DNA from: Kibdelosporangium philippinense
GTDB taxonomy: Bacteria; Actinomycetota; Actinomycetes; Mycobacteriales; Pseudonocardiaceae
Direction: 5' to 3'
Assembly (NCBI RefSeq): GCF_021390435.2
Contig: NZ_JAJVCN010000004.1
Coordinates: 1,778,501-1,842,500 of the forward strand
DNA length: 64,000 bases
Positions 41,126 to 49,626 of the stretch are shown in pieces. The notes under the pieces are model-generated. The model was given only the letters and a program-made list of their open reading frames with translations. It had not been told where the DNA came from and made no database searches. The position numbers and the translations under genes are program-made. Numbering within the stretch: the first letter of the stretch is position 1; each line of letters begins with the position of its first letter.

Positions 41126-42495
41126 AAACGCTGGCCAAGGCAGGCTTGGTCGCGGCGGTCGCGCTACCGGCGTTCCTGCTCGTCTCCGGGCACGCGGACG
41201 CTCATCCGCTCGGCAATTTCAGCGTGAACCACTACAACGGGCTGCATCTGCATCCCGACCGGGTCGAGCTCAAGTCCGTTGTGGACTTGGCCGAGATTCC
41301 GACACTGCAGGAGAAGTCGATGGACGCGGCCCGCGAGTGTGGTTCGCTCGCGGCCTCGGTTCGGTCCAGTGTGGATTCGCAGGTGCTGACGTGGTCGGTT
41401 CGTTCGTCGCACGTGGAGTATCCGAAGGGGCAGGCCGACCTGGCTACGACCAGGCTGACCTGTGAACTCACCGCGCCTGCCGAGATCAGCGGGCCGGTCA
41501 CGCTGTCGTTCAGCGACTCGTTCAGGCCGGATCGGGTGGGCTGGCGGGAGATCACCGCCGTCGGTTCTGGTGTCTCGCTGGATTCACCGGTGCCCGCGCG
41601 TAGCGTCAGCGACGAGTTGCGGCAGTACCCCGAGGACCTGTTGGCCAGCCCGTTGGATGTCCGGACCGTCGAGCTCAAGGCGCAGCCGGGTGAGGGTGCG
41701 TCGGTTACCGCTGGGGCGCCGACGGGCGGCGATGCGGGGATTCTGGACCGTGCTTCCCTTGCGCTGGCTGGGTTTGTGGGTCGTCACGAACTGACACCGG
41801 CGATCGGGCTGCTGGCGATTCTGCTGTCTTTGGTGCTAGGCGCGTCGCATGCGGCTTTGCCTGGGCACGGCAAGACCGTGATCGCGGCTTACCTCGTGGG
41901 TCGGCGTGGGACTCCTCGGGACGCTGTTGTGGTTGGCGCGACCGTGACTCTCACGCATACCGCTGGTGTGCTGGTGCTGGGGCTGTTGTTGAGCTTGTCC
42001 AGCGTGCTGGCGGGGGAGAGCATGCTGCGCTGGCTGGGGATCGCCAGCGGGCTGCTGATCGCCGGGATTGGCTTGGTGCTGCTGCGTTCTGCGCGCAACC
42101 GTGAACCCGCGCTCGTGGGTCACGGACATGGCCATGGGCACGGACATGGCCACGGGCATGGGCATGGACACGGTCCGCGCTTCGGCAAAGGCAGTTTGAT
42201 CGGCATGGGTGTGGCAGGTGGTCTTGTGCCCAGCCCGTCCGCGCTGGTGGTCCTGCTTGGCGCGGTTGCCTTGGGGCGCACGTGGTTCGGCGTCCTGCTG
42301 GTCCTCGCGTACGGGCTGGGAATGGCTGCGATGCTGACCGCGGCAGGGCTGCTGCTGGTCAAGTTCTCCGCGCGGCTCGAAGGCTGGTCGTCCCGGTTCA
42401 AGATGCAGCGGTTGATCGCCGCAGCGCCAGCGATCACCGCCGGAATGGTGCTGGTGGTGGGAATGGGCCTGACGGTCCGGGCCGTCCTCGGCTAA
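41122..42495 (+). CDS. NicO/RcnA-like nickel/cobalt transporter with N-terminal extracellular domain
   Basis: The 457-residue protein overlaps the TPR gene by four bases (ATGA). A signal-peptide-like start is followed by an outer domain of about 200 residues beginning HPLGNFSVNHYNGL. Then come six or so membrane helices with the NicO pattern LGASHAALPGHGKTVIAAYL and TLTHTAGVLVLG. A cytoplasmic-loop-like GHGHGHGH run (about residues 334-350) is a typical metal-binding stretch. It should move Ni or Co ions across the membrane, in or out not determinable. It is the last gene before a repeat-family palindrome. Confidence 0.92.
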   Translation: MKTLAKAGLVAAVALPAFLLVSGHADAHPLGNFSVNHYNGLHLHPDRVELKSVVDLAEIPTLQEKSMDAARECGSLAASVRSSVDSQVLTWSVRSSHVEYPKGQADLATTRLTCELTAPAEISGPVTLSFSDSFRPDRVGWREITAVGSGVSLDSPVPARSVSDELRQYPEDLLASPLDVRTVELKAQPGEGASVTAGAPTGGDAGILDRASLALAGFVGRHELTPAIGLLAILLSLVLGASHAALPGHGKTVIAAYLVGRRGTPRDAVVVGATVTLTHTAGVLVLGLLLSLSSVLAGESMLRWLGIASGLLIAGIGLVLLRSARNREPALVGHGHGHGHGHGHGHGHGHGPRFGKGSLIGMGVAGGLVPSPSALVVLLGAVALGRTWFGVLLVLAYGLGMAAMLTAAGLLLVKFSARLEGWSSRFKMQRLIAAAPAITAGMVLVVGMGLTVRAVLG

Positions 42496-42499
42496 CTAC

Positions 42500-42545
42500 C
42501 TCGTGAGTGGTTATTAGGGTTAGAACACGGATAACCACTCACGAG
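42500..42545. repeat. Intergenic palindrome copy 3 (CTCGTGAGTGGTTA family)
   Basis: Exact 14-base arms (42500-42513 and 42532-42545) enclose a core that contains GGTTAGAAC, so the core is inverted relative to copies 1, 2 and 5. It lies between the convergent NicO and P450 genes, 4 and 3 bases from their stop codons. Confidence 0.92.
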
Positions 42546-42548
42546 GGG

Positions 42549-43670
42549 TTACCAGGTCACTGGAAGGCTTGCCACGCCGTAGATCCCGCGTTCGACGTTC
42601 AACGGCACGTCGGCGGGATCCACGGCCAGTCGCAGCGTCGGGAACCGCGTGAACAGCGCCGAGAAACCGACGCGCATTTCGATCCGGGCCAGCTGCTGGC
42701 CGAGGCATTGGTGCACGCCATGCCCGAACGCCAGGTGCCCCGCGGTCGACCTCGTGACGTCCAGCTCGTCCGGGCGCTCGAACTTGTCGCGATTGGCGGC
42801 GGGAAGGGACACCAGGACGGTCTCGCCTTTCTTGATCACCTCGCCGCCGAGTTCGACGTCCGCCAGCGCGGTCCGGTTGACCTCATACTGGACAATGCTG
42901 AGGTACCGCAACAGTTCCTCAACCGCAGCGTCGACGTCGTCGTGCAGCTTCGCAAGCTGCTCTGGATGCTGCAGCAGCGCGAACGTCCCCAGCCCCAACA
43001 TGTTCGCGGTCGTCTCGTGCCCGGCGAACAGCAGCATGATCGCCATCCCGGTCAGCTCGACATCGTCAAGTTGGCCGAGCAACCCGCTGATCAGGGCGTC
43101 ATCCGGGGCGGCACGCTTGGCTTGGACGAGTTGGTGGAGGTAGCCGAACAGTTCTTCGCCTGCCGCGCCACGGCTTTCGTGGCTGCCCTTGGGGTCGACC
43201 ATGTCGTGCGACTTCTGCTCGAAGAACTCGTGGTCGGTGTACGGCACGCCCAGCAGCTCGCAGATAACCCGGGATGGCAACGGCAAGGCGAACGCCTGCA
43301 CCAGATCCGTTGGCGGCGTCATGGCGTCCAATAGCTCTTTGGTGATCTGCTCGATCCGTGGTTCGAGGATGCGCATCCGCCGGACGGTGAACTGGCCGGT
43401 CAGCAGCTTGCGGTAGTGCGTGTGGTCCGGGGGATCCATGAACGCGAAGGCGCCGGGCGCGGCGGGTTGCATGACCGGCCGGATCGGTGACCGCACGAGT
43501 TCGCCGCGGGCGCTGAACCGAGGATCGGTCAGCACAGTGCGGCTTTCCGCGTGTGTGGTCACCATCCAGCCGAGCGTGCCGTCGGCGAAACGCAGTCGGC
43601 TGACCGCCGGTTTGTCGCGTAACTCGGCGGGCGGATCGAACGGGCATGTCCTGGCGATCGGAAGCGTCAT
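42549..43670 (-). CDS. Cytochrome P450
   Basis: The 373-residue P450 starts at the ATG at 43670 (MTLPIARTCPFDPP). The I-helix AGHETT (216-221), the EELLR pair (251-255) and the haem loop FGHGVHQCLG (315-324, ligand Cys322) are intact. The N-terminus is slightly short for a bacterial P450 (about 400) but starts at the usual proline-rich region. It is a soluble class I monooxygenase that needs a ferredoxin and reductase, none of which adjoin. The substrate is unknown. It has its own leader with a palindromic operator candidate. Confidence 0.95.
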   Translation of the reverse strand: MTLPIARTCPFDPPAELRDKPAVSRLRFADGTLGWMVTTHAESRTVLTDPRFSARGELVRSPIRPVMQPAAPGAFAFMDPPDHTHYRKLLTGQFTVRRMRILEPRIEQITKELLDAMTPPTDLVQAFALPLPSRVICELLGVPYTDHEFFEQKSHDMVDPKGSHESRGAAGEELFGYLHQLVQAKRAAPDDALISGLLGQLDDVELTGMAIMLLFAGHETTANMLGLGTFALLQHPEQLAKLHDDVDAAVEELLRYLSIVQYEVNRTALADVELGGEVIKKGETVLVSLPAANRDKFERPDELDVTRSTAGHLAFGHGVHQCLGQQLARIEMRVGFSALFTRFPTLRLAVDPADVPLNVERGIYGVASLPVTW

Positions 43671-43725
43671 CTGTACATCGTACGCGCGCCTGACCTGCGG
43701 ACGTGCCCTATATCGCTGGGCTAAT

Positions 43726-43735
43726 GCACTAGTGC
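43726..43735. promoter_or_regulatory. Candidate operator GCACTAGTGC upstream of P450
   Basis: A perfect 10-base palindrome lies 55 bases upstream of the P450 start, between it and the methyltransferase stop. On the minus strand it is followed by GATATAG, a possible -10 element. This suggests that the P450 gene has its own regulated promoter. Confidence 0.4.
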
Positions 43736-43738
43736 GCT

Positions 43739-44554
43739 CTAGGGTTTGCGGCCGACCGCGCCCGCGATGCAGTACGAGACCTGGGTGAGCGGTTTGATCC
43801 GTGGACCGTCCGGCCACCAGTTCGCGCACAGCGAGAATCCCGGATCGACGAGTTCGAGGCCGGGCAGCATGCTGCGGATCTGCTCCTCGGTGCGGAACAG
43901 GCCCGTGCCCATCGGGCTGTGCACGAACATGTCCTCCATGCGCCGCGCGAGCGTGCTGTGTTCCTCGGTCAGCGGGTCGAGGAAGTGGCTGACGGCCACG
44001 TACGAACCGGACGGCAGGGCGTCGATGTACGCCTGCATCATCTCCTGGTAGCGGTCGCCGTCGTAGTGGTGGATCGTGCCGAGCTGGAACAACGCGACGG
44101 GCTCGCTGAAGTCGAGTTCCTGTTGCACGATCGGGTCGTTGAGCACCTCCTCGGGCTTGAAGATGTCCGCGGAGGTGAGGAACGTCTGGTCGTTCTCTTC
44201 GAGCAGTGCGCGGCCGTGGGCGAGCACGACCGGGTCGTTGTCCACGTACACGACTCGGGATTCCGGCTGGATCCGTTGCGCCACCTGGTGTGTGTTCTCC
44301 GCGGTTGGCAGCCCGGAGCCGAGGTCGAGGTACTGGGTGATGCCGGTTTCCATCGCGATGAACCGCGTGACCCGGATCAGGAATCCGCGATTGTCGAATG
44401 CGAGCTGCGCGGCCTCCGGTGCGACCGACTGCACCCGGCGCAGCACCTCGCGGTCGACCTCGTAGTTGTCCTTGCCGTTCAGAAAGGCGTCATAGACCCT
44501 GGCGATGCTCGCCTTTGTGGTATCGATATGGGTGGGCACAACCTTCTGCGACAT
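43739..44554 (-). CDS. SAM-dependent methyltransferase, actinobacterial Methyltransf_19 (DUF574) family
   Basis: The 271-residue protein has the family signature RVYDAFLNGKDNYEVDREV near the N-terminus and the SAM-binding QYLDLGSGLPTAENTH (motif I), VVYVDNDPVV (motif II) and QLGTIHHYDGD. The family is greatly expanded in actinomycetes and mostly uncharacterised; targets are probably small molecules or proteins. It lies upstream of the P450 gene on the same strand, with 68 bases between. Confidence 0.93.
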   Translation of the reverse strand: MSQKVVPTHIDTTKASIARVYDAFLNGKDNYEVDREVLRRVQSVAPEAAQLAFDNRGFLIRVTRFIAMETGITQYLDLGSGLPTAENTHQVAQRIQPESRVVYVDNDPVVLAHGRALLEENDQTFLTSADIFKPEEVLNDPIVQQELDFSEPVALFQLGTIHHYDGDRYQEMMQAYIDALPSGSYVAVSHFLDPLTEEHSTLARRMEDMFVHSPMGTGLFRTEEQIRSMLPGLELVDPGFSLCANWWPDGPRIKPLTQVSYCIAGAVGRKP

Positions 44555-44687
44555 TTGATCCTCTCAGCCCCTGGGAATCGTCAGTCAGGGTTTTCTATCC
44601 CATCACAACCACTTTGTCATTGGGCAGGGCCGGCTGGCTATCATCGCAATCTACTCCGATCAGGTGACGTGTACGTCCGCTGATCGT

Positions 44688-44718
44688 TTAGCGACTACTA
44701 TGAGTCGATTTAGCGACA
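44688..44718. promoter_or_regulatory. Direct repeats TTTAGCGAC before XRE regulator
   Basis: TTTAGCGAC occurs at 44688-44696 and 44710-44718, exactly 22 bases apart (two helical turns), ending 26 bases upstream of the regulator start. The wider words are TCGTTTAGCGAC and TCGATTTAGCGAC. The spacing puts both on one face of the helix, as expected for binding by a dimeric regulator. It is probably an autoregulatory site. Confidence 0.5.
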
Positions 44719-44744
44719 GGCGCGGATGAGGGGGTCGTCGGGGA

Positions 44745-45626
44745 ATGGATCAACGGATGGCTGACGGTGGCGCGGCTCGTCCGGCAGGCCCGACCGCCTT
44801 GCGCATTATTCTGGGCACGCAGCTCAGGAGGTTGCGGGAGGCCGCTGAAATTTCACCGGCCGAGGCGAGTGCGCGCATCCGCGGCTCCAAATCCAAGATC
44901 AGCAGACTCGAGCTCGGCCGGGTCGGCCTCAAGGAACGAGACGTAGAGGATCTACTCACTCTTTACGGTGTCACCGATTCGAGTGAACGCCGTCAGTTCC
45001 TGGAGATGGTAAAACAGTCGAACGAGCCGGGTTGGTGGTATCGGTTCGCCGACCTGATGCCCGAGTGGTTTCAGGACTACGTCGGACTGGAAGAGGCCGC
45101 GATTCGAATCCTGACCTGTGAACTCCAGTTCGTGCCCGGACTGATGCAGACCGAGCACTACGCGCGCGCGATCGCCACGAGTGGACACCCCGCTCTGGCC
45201 ACAGAGGACGCCGAGTGGCGCGTGACTTTGCGTATGCGCAGGCAAAAAGTCCTGCACCGGCCCGCGCCGCCACGGCTGTGGGCGGTGATCGACGAGTCGG
45301 TGTTGCACCGTCCACTCGGGGGTAGGGAAGTCCTGATCGAACAGATAGATCATTTGCTGGAACTGACCACATTGCCGCACGTCACGCTGCAGGTGGTGCC
45401 ATACGCGCTGAGCGGGTATGCCGCTGAGGGCGCGTTCACGATGCTGCGTTTCGCGGAACCGGAATTGCCGGACATTGTCTACATAGAACACTTGACCGGT
45501 GCTTTCTACCTGGACAAACGTGATGATGTGGAGCAATACGGCCGCGTTTTCGATCAGTTGACAGTGGACGCGGCGACGCCGCGCGAGACGCGTCAGTTGC
45601 TCATGAAGGCGCGCGCATCCGTCTGA
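44745..45626 (+). CDS. XRE-family regulator with DUF5753 domain
   Basis: The 293-residue protein has an N-terminal helix-turn-helix (LRRLREAAEISPAEASARI, then SKISRLELGRVGL, about residues 28-63) and a DUF5753 C-terminal domain with VPGLMQTEHYARAI and a TGAFYLDKRDDVEQY end. This class is abundant in actinomycetes and normally works with a small DUF397 protein, as in the BldB/WhiJ systems of Streptomyces that affect development and antibiotic production. A DUF397 gene follows 106 bases downstream. The ligand and targets are unknown. Confidence 0.95.
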   Translation: MDQRMADGGAARPAGPTALRIILGTQLRRLREAAEISPAEASARIRGSKSKISRLELGRVGLKERDVEDLLTLYGVTDSSERRQFLEMVKQSNEPGWWYRFADLMPEWFQDYVGLEEAAIRILTCELQFVPGLMQTEHYARAIATSGHPALATEDAEWRVTLRMRRQKVLHRPAPPRLWAVIDESVLHRPLGGREVLIEQIDHLLELTTLPHVTLQVVPYALSGYAAEGAFTMLRFAEPELPDIVYIEHLTGAFYLDKRDDVEQYGRVFDQLTVDAATPRETRQLLMKARASV

Positions 45627-45732
45627 AGCATCACCCTGTTAGCCCTATCGGTCGCATGTGCACGTGCTACGGTTGACCGCAATCCCGAATGCAATTGCAT
45701 CCCCACATCTGATCGACAGAGGAGGATCGGCG

Positions 45733-45942
45733 ATGCACACTGCCGCGTCCTTGTCCGCTGATCTGTCCTGGCGAAAGAGCAGCAGAAGCGGAAAGAACGG
45801 CAACTGTGTCGAACTCGCGTGGCTTGAAGACGATCGTGTCGCGGTTCGAAACTCCCGCAATCCGCACGGCGAGATCGTGATCTACCGGGCGGGCGAACTG
45901 CGGACAATGGTTGCCCAATTAAAAGAGGGGGCCGAGGTTTGA
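45733..45942 (+). CDS. DUF397 protein
   Basis: The 69-residue protein starts at the ATG at 45733 after GAGGAGGA. It has the typical DUF397 sequence: LSWRKSSRSGKNGNCVELAW, then VAVRNSRNPHGEIVIY. DUF397 proteins pair with the upstream XRE/DUF5753 regulators and are thought to counteract them, in toxin-antitoxin-like or bld/whi-type switches. The next gene starts inside its stop codon. Confidence 0.94.
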   Translation: MHTAASLSADLSWRKSSRSGKNGNCVELAWLEDDRVAVRNSRNPHGEIVIYRAGELRTMVAQLKEGAEV

Positions 45943-46313
45943 ACGCGGCGGAAGTCACCGAGGACAGACTCCGGCAACTGATCGAGCGCGGTTTCAAATT
46001 CGTGCATCCCCGTGACGAATCGGGCGACATCACCGCGATCGTCGGAGTCCGGCCACATGACAACGTCATCGACGTGGTCCAACTGCGCACCGAGGACGAC
46101 GCCGTCGCCTTGCGGCTGGCCGGCGACACCAAGGATGTGCTGGCCCCGGAGAAGCACAGCTGGCGCTCGGCCGGACCCGCGCCCCGTGTCCTCGACGAGC
46201 TGCTGAACCTGCCGGACGTCATCGCCGAAACGGCTGTGCCTGCGCAGTCGACGTCGAATGGATGCTGGATCCACACAGACAAGAACCGCGCCAAGTGGGT
46301 CCCGGCTTCCTAG
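45939..46313 (+). CDS. Uncharacterised protein coupled to DUF397
   Basis: The 124-residue soluble protein has a TTG start overlapping the DUF397 stop (TTGA). It reads EVTEDRLRQLIERGFKFVH at the start and GCWIHTDKNRAKWVPAS at the end. I do not recognise a domain. Tight coupling to the XRE-DUF397 pair suggests that the three act together, perhaps as an accessory of the switch. A later in-frame start cannot be excluded. Its stop overlaps the stop of the LuxR remnant on the other strand. Confidence 0.7.
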   Translation: MNAAEVTEDRLRQLIERGFKFVHPRDESGDITAIVGVRPHDNVIDVVQLRTEDDAVALRLAGDTKDVLAPEKHSWRSAGPAPRVLDELLNLPDVIAETAVPAQSTSNGCWIHTDKNRAKWVPAS

Positions 46314-46383
46314 CCAGGCGGTGAGATCCCCAGGTTCCGGGCGTGTGTCGTGGCTGCCCCCCACGTTCGCACGCCCGTTCTCA
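46310..46383 (-). pseudogene. 3'-end remnant of a LuxR-family gene
   Basis: On the minus strand this stretch encodes TGVRTWGAATTHARNLGI followed by SPPG and a stop. It matches the last residues of the intact LuxR regulator next door (MGVRTRGAATAHARSLGI). Bases 46318-46378 and 46475-46535 agree at 54 of 61 positions. Nothing upstream continues the homology, so this is a leftover from a tandem duplication or a gene replacement. It is a fragment without function. Confidence 0.8.
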
Positions 46384-46460
46384 CGTCGATGGCTTCTTCG
46401 CGTACACGATCGCCGCGCCGAGCAGTGACCACCTGGCCCAACGGCCCATTTTCGACATCA

Positions 46461-48860
46461 TCATCCTTGATCGGGCGGTGAGATCCCCAGGCTACGGGCG
46501 TGTGCCGTGGCTGCGCCCCGCGTTCGTACGCCCATCTTTCGCAACACCCGGCTGACGTGCGTTTTCACCGTCTCCTCGCCGACCACGAGCTGTCTGGCGA
46601 TCTCCTTGTTGGTAGCACCGCCGACCATCAGCCGAAGCACCTGCATCTCCCGCTCGGTCAAAGTCGCGGGCGCCGGACTTTCCAGCTGCCGCAACAACCC
46701 AGCGGCGAACGGCTCGTCGATGAGGCGTAGGACAGTCGCCGCGGCTTCGCCTTCGAGCAGGATGCGTCCCGGTGTCCGCACGCACTCGGCCAGCACCGGC
46801 CGCGCGATCCGCAGTGCCTCGTCGATACGGCGGCGCTTGGCGTACAGGTGTGCCAGTCGGATTCGGGTGCTGCCATAGATGTTCAGGACTTCGAGCCGGT
46901 CCTCCATCTCGACGGCTTCGACCAATGTGGACGTTGCCTGCCGGTAGTCACCCCTTGTTGTGGCGAGCAAACCGTCCAGCGACAAGCGGTTCATCGCGAT
47001 CATCGGCGCGGACCCGGTTGGTGGGCCGTCCACTGTGTCCATCATTGCGCGCGCGGCCTGTGCTTCATCGAGTCGTCCGCGTGACCACAACGCGCGGCCG
47101 ATCATGAACCAGGCGTTGGGATACATGAACGAGGCTGTGGTCAACTGTGTCGCGTACGTTCGCAGATCCTCGATCGCCGATTCGATGTCGACCGGCATCG
47201 GCACTGTAGACATGAGACGCGTCGCGGCCAGTGTGAATCCGGTGAGCGGTGGTGCGCCGCCGAATCGTTGGTATGCCGTGAACGTGTCGGCGGCCTTCGT
47301 CGCGGCCTCGTCCAGACGTCCGCGTGTCATGGCGATCGACGCCGCCAGACCGTCCACTTGCAACGCTGCAAGGCCATTCAGCTGAGCAGTCGTCACGAAC
47401 CGTTCAAGATGGTCGATGGCGCCTCTGATCAGCAAGAGCGTAGGGGAGACGTGCGCGGCCGCCGTTGCCGTCGCGGACTGCTCGACGGCGAGCTGGATGC
47501 CTTGCGCGACCGCGGCCTCGGCCACGCTGAACCGGCCGCTGATCTGCGCCGCACGTGCTCTGGTCAGCAGCAGGCGGACTCGCGTCTCGATATCGACAGG
47601 CCCGGCGAGCGCACGTGCCAGCAAATCATCGGCCGCCGCGATTTCCCCTTGCAGGATCAGGGTATCGGCGAGTCGTACCGGAGAATCCGCGCGTTCGTAC
47701 GCGGCACGCGCCTCAGCCAAGTTTCCTGCGCCGAATGCCAGATCCCCTTGCAACACAAGCAACTCCGGGCGGTCCACTGGAAGCGCCGACAACAACTGGC
47801 GGATCGAGGTCGTACGTCCGGCCCGCAGTTGCCCCTCGCCGACCTCGGCCAGGATGTCGGCGGCTTGTGCCGTGTCACCAGCGGTTAGGAGATGCTGAGC
47901 CTTGGCAAGTGGATCGGTCTCCACGGCAGCCGCCCGTCGATGCAGGTCCGCGCGTTCCGGAAGTCTGACGCGCCCGAGGAACTCGGCGAACAGCGGGTGG
48001 TAGCGGTAAGCATTGCCTTGCTCGGTAATGAAAAGGCCGATCCTGGTCAGCCTGTCCAGTACGTCCGGCGCATCATCCCGTGCCGTCAAGGCGGCGCACG
48101 CCTCGGCGGACATTGTTGTCAGAACTGAGGTTTCGAGCAGAAACCGGCGAATGTCCTCGGGCTGCCGGTTGAACACCTCGTCGGCGAGGAAGTCGAAGAC
48201 GTCAGTGTCACCTGATCGCGGCATCCGATTGGCCCGGCCGGAACCCGCGAGCAGGCGTAGCCCAGCCGGCCAGCCCTCGGTCCTTGCCAATATCCCGTCC
48301 ACGGCGTCAATACCAAGCATTTCGGCCGCCTCGGCCGCGGTGAAGCGAAGGTCATCCGGGCCGCGCTCGGCGAGTTGCCCGCGCGCTCGCAGCCTGGCCA
48401 AACCGATCGGCGGATCGTGCCTGGTCGTCACCACGACGTGCAGCGCCGGCGGAGCCCACTCGATCAGGTACGCCAAGTGCCCGGCGACTTCGGGCGCGGT
48501 GATCACTTCCCATTCGTCGAGAACAAGGACAGTGTGGTCTTGGATCGCGTTGAGCAACGCGACGACTCCGCGCCGTACCGCGTCGGGATCCTTGTCGAGC
48601 GTGACTTCGTGGCCCAATGCCGTGGCGATCGCGGTGAGAAACCGGCGTGGGTCATTGTCGTCGGGATCCAGCGCCATCCAGCTCGTGCCGATCCGGGCGA
48701 ACACCATCGAGGCCACCGTCGTCTTGCCGTAACCGGCAGGCGCGGAGATAACCGTCAGTGGAACTGACAGGACATCGGTGACGAGTGGGCCGACCAATGC
48801 CCGGTCGACCAGGTCCGCCCGCAGCCGCGGGGCCTGGAACTTCGTCTCCGGGAACGCCAC
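46461..48860 (-). CDS. LAL-type LuxR family transcriptional regulator (MalT-like)
   Basis: About 799 residues from the GTG at 48860 (VAFPETKFQAPRLR), the usual start of MalT-like proteins; longer starts up to 48938 are possible. It has an ATPase domain with Walker A APAGYGKTT and Walker B HTVLVLDEWE, a long helical TPR-like sensor region, and a C-terminal LuxR helix-turn-helix (LTEREMQVLRLMVGGATNKE, then VKTHVSRVLRKMGV). Large ATP-binding LuxR proteins are signal-integrating activators. The divergent SnoaL-like gene 77 bases away is a possible target. Confidence 0.95.
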   Translation of the reverse strand: MAFPETKFQAPRLRADLVDRALVGPLVTDVLSVPLTVISAPAGYGKTTVASMVFARIGTSWMALDPDDNDPRRFLTAIATALGHEVTLDKDPDAVRRGVVALLNAIQDHTVLVLDEWEVITAPEVAGHLAYLIEWAPPALHVVVTTRHDPPIGLARLRARGQLAERGPDDLRFTAAEAAEMLGIDAVDGILARTEGWPAGLRLLAGSGRANRMPRSGDTDVFDFLADEVFNRQPEDIRRFLLETSVLTTMSAEACAALTARDDAPDVLDRLTRIGLFITEQGNAYRYHPLFAEFLGRVRLPERADLHRRAAAVETDPLAKAQHLLTAGDTAQAADILAEVGEGQLRAGRTTSIRQLLSALPVDRPELLVLQGDLAFGAGNLAEARAAYERADSPVRLADTLILQGEIAAADDLLARALAGPVDIETRVRLLLTRARAAQISGRFSVAEAAVAQGIQLAVEQSATATAAAHVSPTLLLIRGAIDHLERFVTTAQLNGLAALQVDGLAASIAMTRGRLDEAATKAADTFTAYQRFGGAPPLTGFTLAATRLMSTVPMPVDIESAIEDLRTYATQLTTASFMYPNAWFMIGRALWSRGRLDEAQAARAMMDTVDGPPTGSAPMIAMNRLSLDGLLATTRGDYRQATSTLVEAVEMEDRLEVLNIYGSTRIRLAHLYAKRRRIDEALRIARPVLAECVRTPGRILLEGEAAATVLRLIDEPFAAGLLRQLESPAPATLTEREMQVLRLMVGGATNKEIARQLVVGEETVKTHVSRVLRKMGVRTRGAATAHARSLGISPPDQG

Positions 48861-48937
48861 TCCGCCGAGCGTAGATCCCCCGCGCGTCCCCCACATCAGG
48901 GACGCGCGCGGACATGCCGCCGGAAGAGGCTGGGGCA

Positions 48938-49318
48938 ATGAGCGATATTCAGACGATCTCGCGTGTGTACGAAGCCTTCGCCAACCGGGACCTCACAGCT
49001 GTTCTCGCAGTGATGGACCCGGCGGTGACCTTCACCCAGGAGGCGCCGCTGCCGTGGGGCGGCGTGCACCACGGAGTCGAAGGTGTGCAGACCTTCCTGA
49101 CCACACTGCTGTCACACCTCGACCCGCAGGTGACGGTCGAAGCGCTGTACTCGTCGGGCGAACACGTGGTTCAGATCGGCCGGACCAGTGGCCGGGTACT
49201 CGGCAACGGCAAGTGGTTCGACCTGCCCGAGGTGCACATCTGGCGGCTCGTCGACGGCAGGATCGTGTCCTACCAAGCGCACACGGACGTGCCCGGCCTG
49301 CTCGAAGTGCTGGGATGA
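48938..49318 (+). CDS. SnoaL-like (NTF2-fold) protein
   Basis: The 126-residue protein starts at the ATG at 48938 (MSDIQTISRVYEAFANRD). Features of the family are VMDPAVTFTQEAPLPWGG, VQTFLTTL, and FDLPEVHIWRLVDGRIVSY. It is likely a ketosteroid-isomerase-fold protein of unknown substrate. It is divergent from the LuxR regulator. The following small gene overlaps its stop by four bases. Confidence 0.86.
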   Translation: MSDIQTISRVYEAFANRDLTAVLAVMDPAVTFTQEAPLPWGGVHHGVEGVQTFLTTLLSHLDPQVTVEALYSSGEHVVQIGRTSGRVLGNGKWFDLPEVHIWRLVDGRIVSYQAHTDVPGLLEVLG

Positions 49319-49626
49319 TCTCGCATTACAAGCGGCTCGTGCTCCGGCTGTGTTTCGCCGACACCGACATCGCCGAAGTGGTCACGCCGGACTTCGTCTC
49401 TCGGGGGAGGGCGTTTTCCGGTCCGGATGTGCAGGTCGTCGGTCTGGTCGGCGAAGGAACCACGGTCGTTCTGCGGGTGGTGTTGTGGGGCCGGGAGCAG
49501 GTGCAGTACTTCGAAGGGCGAGATGCCCGATTGGCGTCAAGAGTCTGTATTGATCGGTGCTTGGCCGGGCAGGAGGTCGAGGGCGGTGCCACGATGAGAT
49601 GGTGGAGCGGGAGAAGATCACACTGA
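49315..49626 (+). CDS. Small uncharacterised protein
   Basis: The 103-residue frame starts at an ATG overlapping the SnoaL-like stop (ATGA), beginning MISHYKRLVLRLCFADTDI. It contains FVSRGRAFSGPDVQVVGLVG, a pattern like the middle of an NTF2-type fold, and ends with a basic tail. Its last 28 bases overlap the methyltransferase gene in another frame. The coupling supports a real gene. It may be a truncated SnoaL-like partner. No firm function. Confidence 0.6.
   Translation: MISHYKRLVLRLCFADTDIAEVVTPDFVSRGRAFSGPDVQVVGLVGEGTTVVLRVVLWGREQVQYFEGRDARLASRVCIDRCLAGQEVEGGATMRWWSGRRSH

Noticed and set aside
41122..42495. Tandem DNA repeat at the GHGHGH stretch (about 42121-42174)
   Set aside because: The repetition follows from the His-Gly-rich metal loop of the NicO-like protein and not from an independent repeat element.
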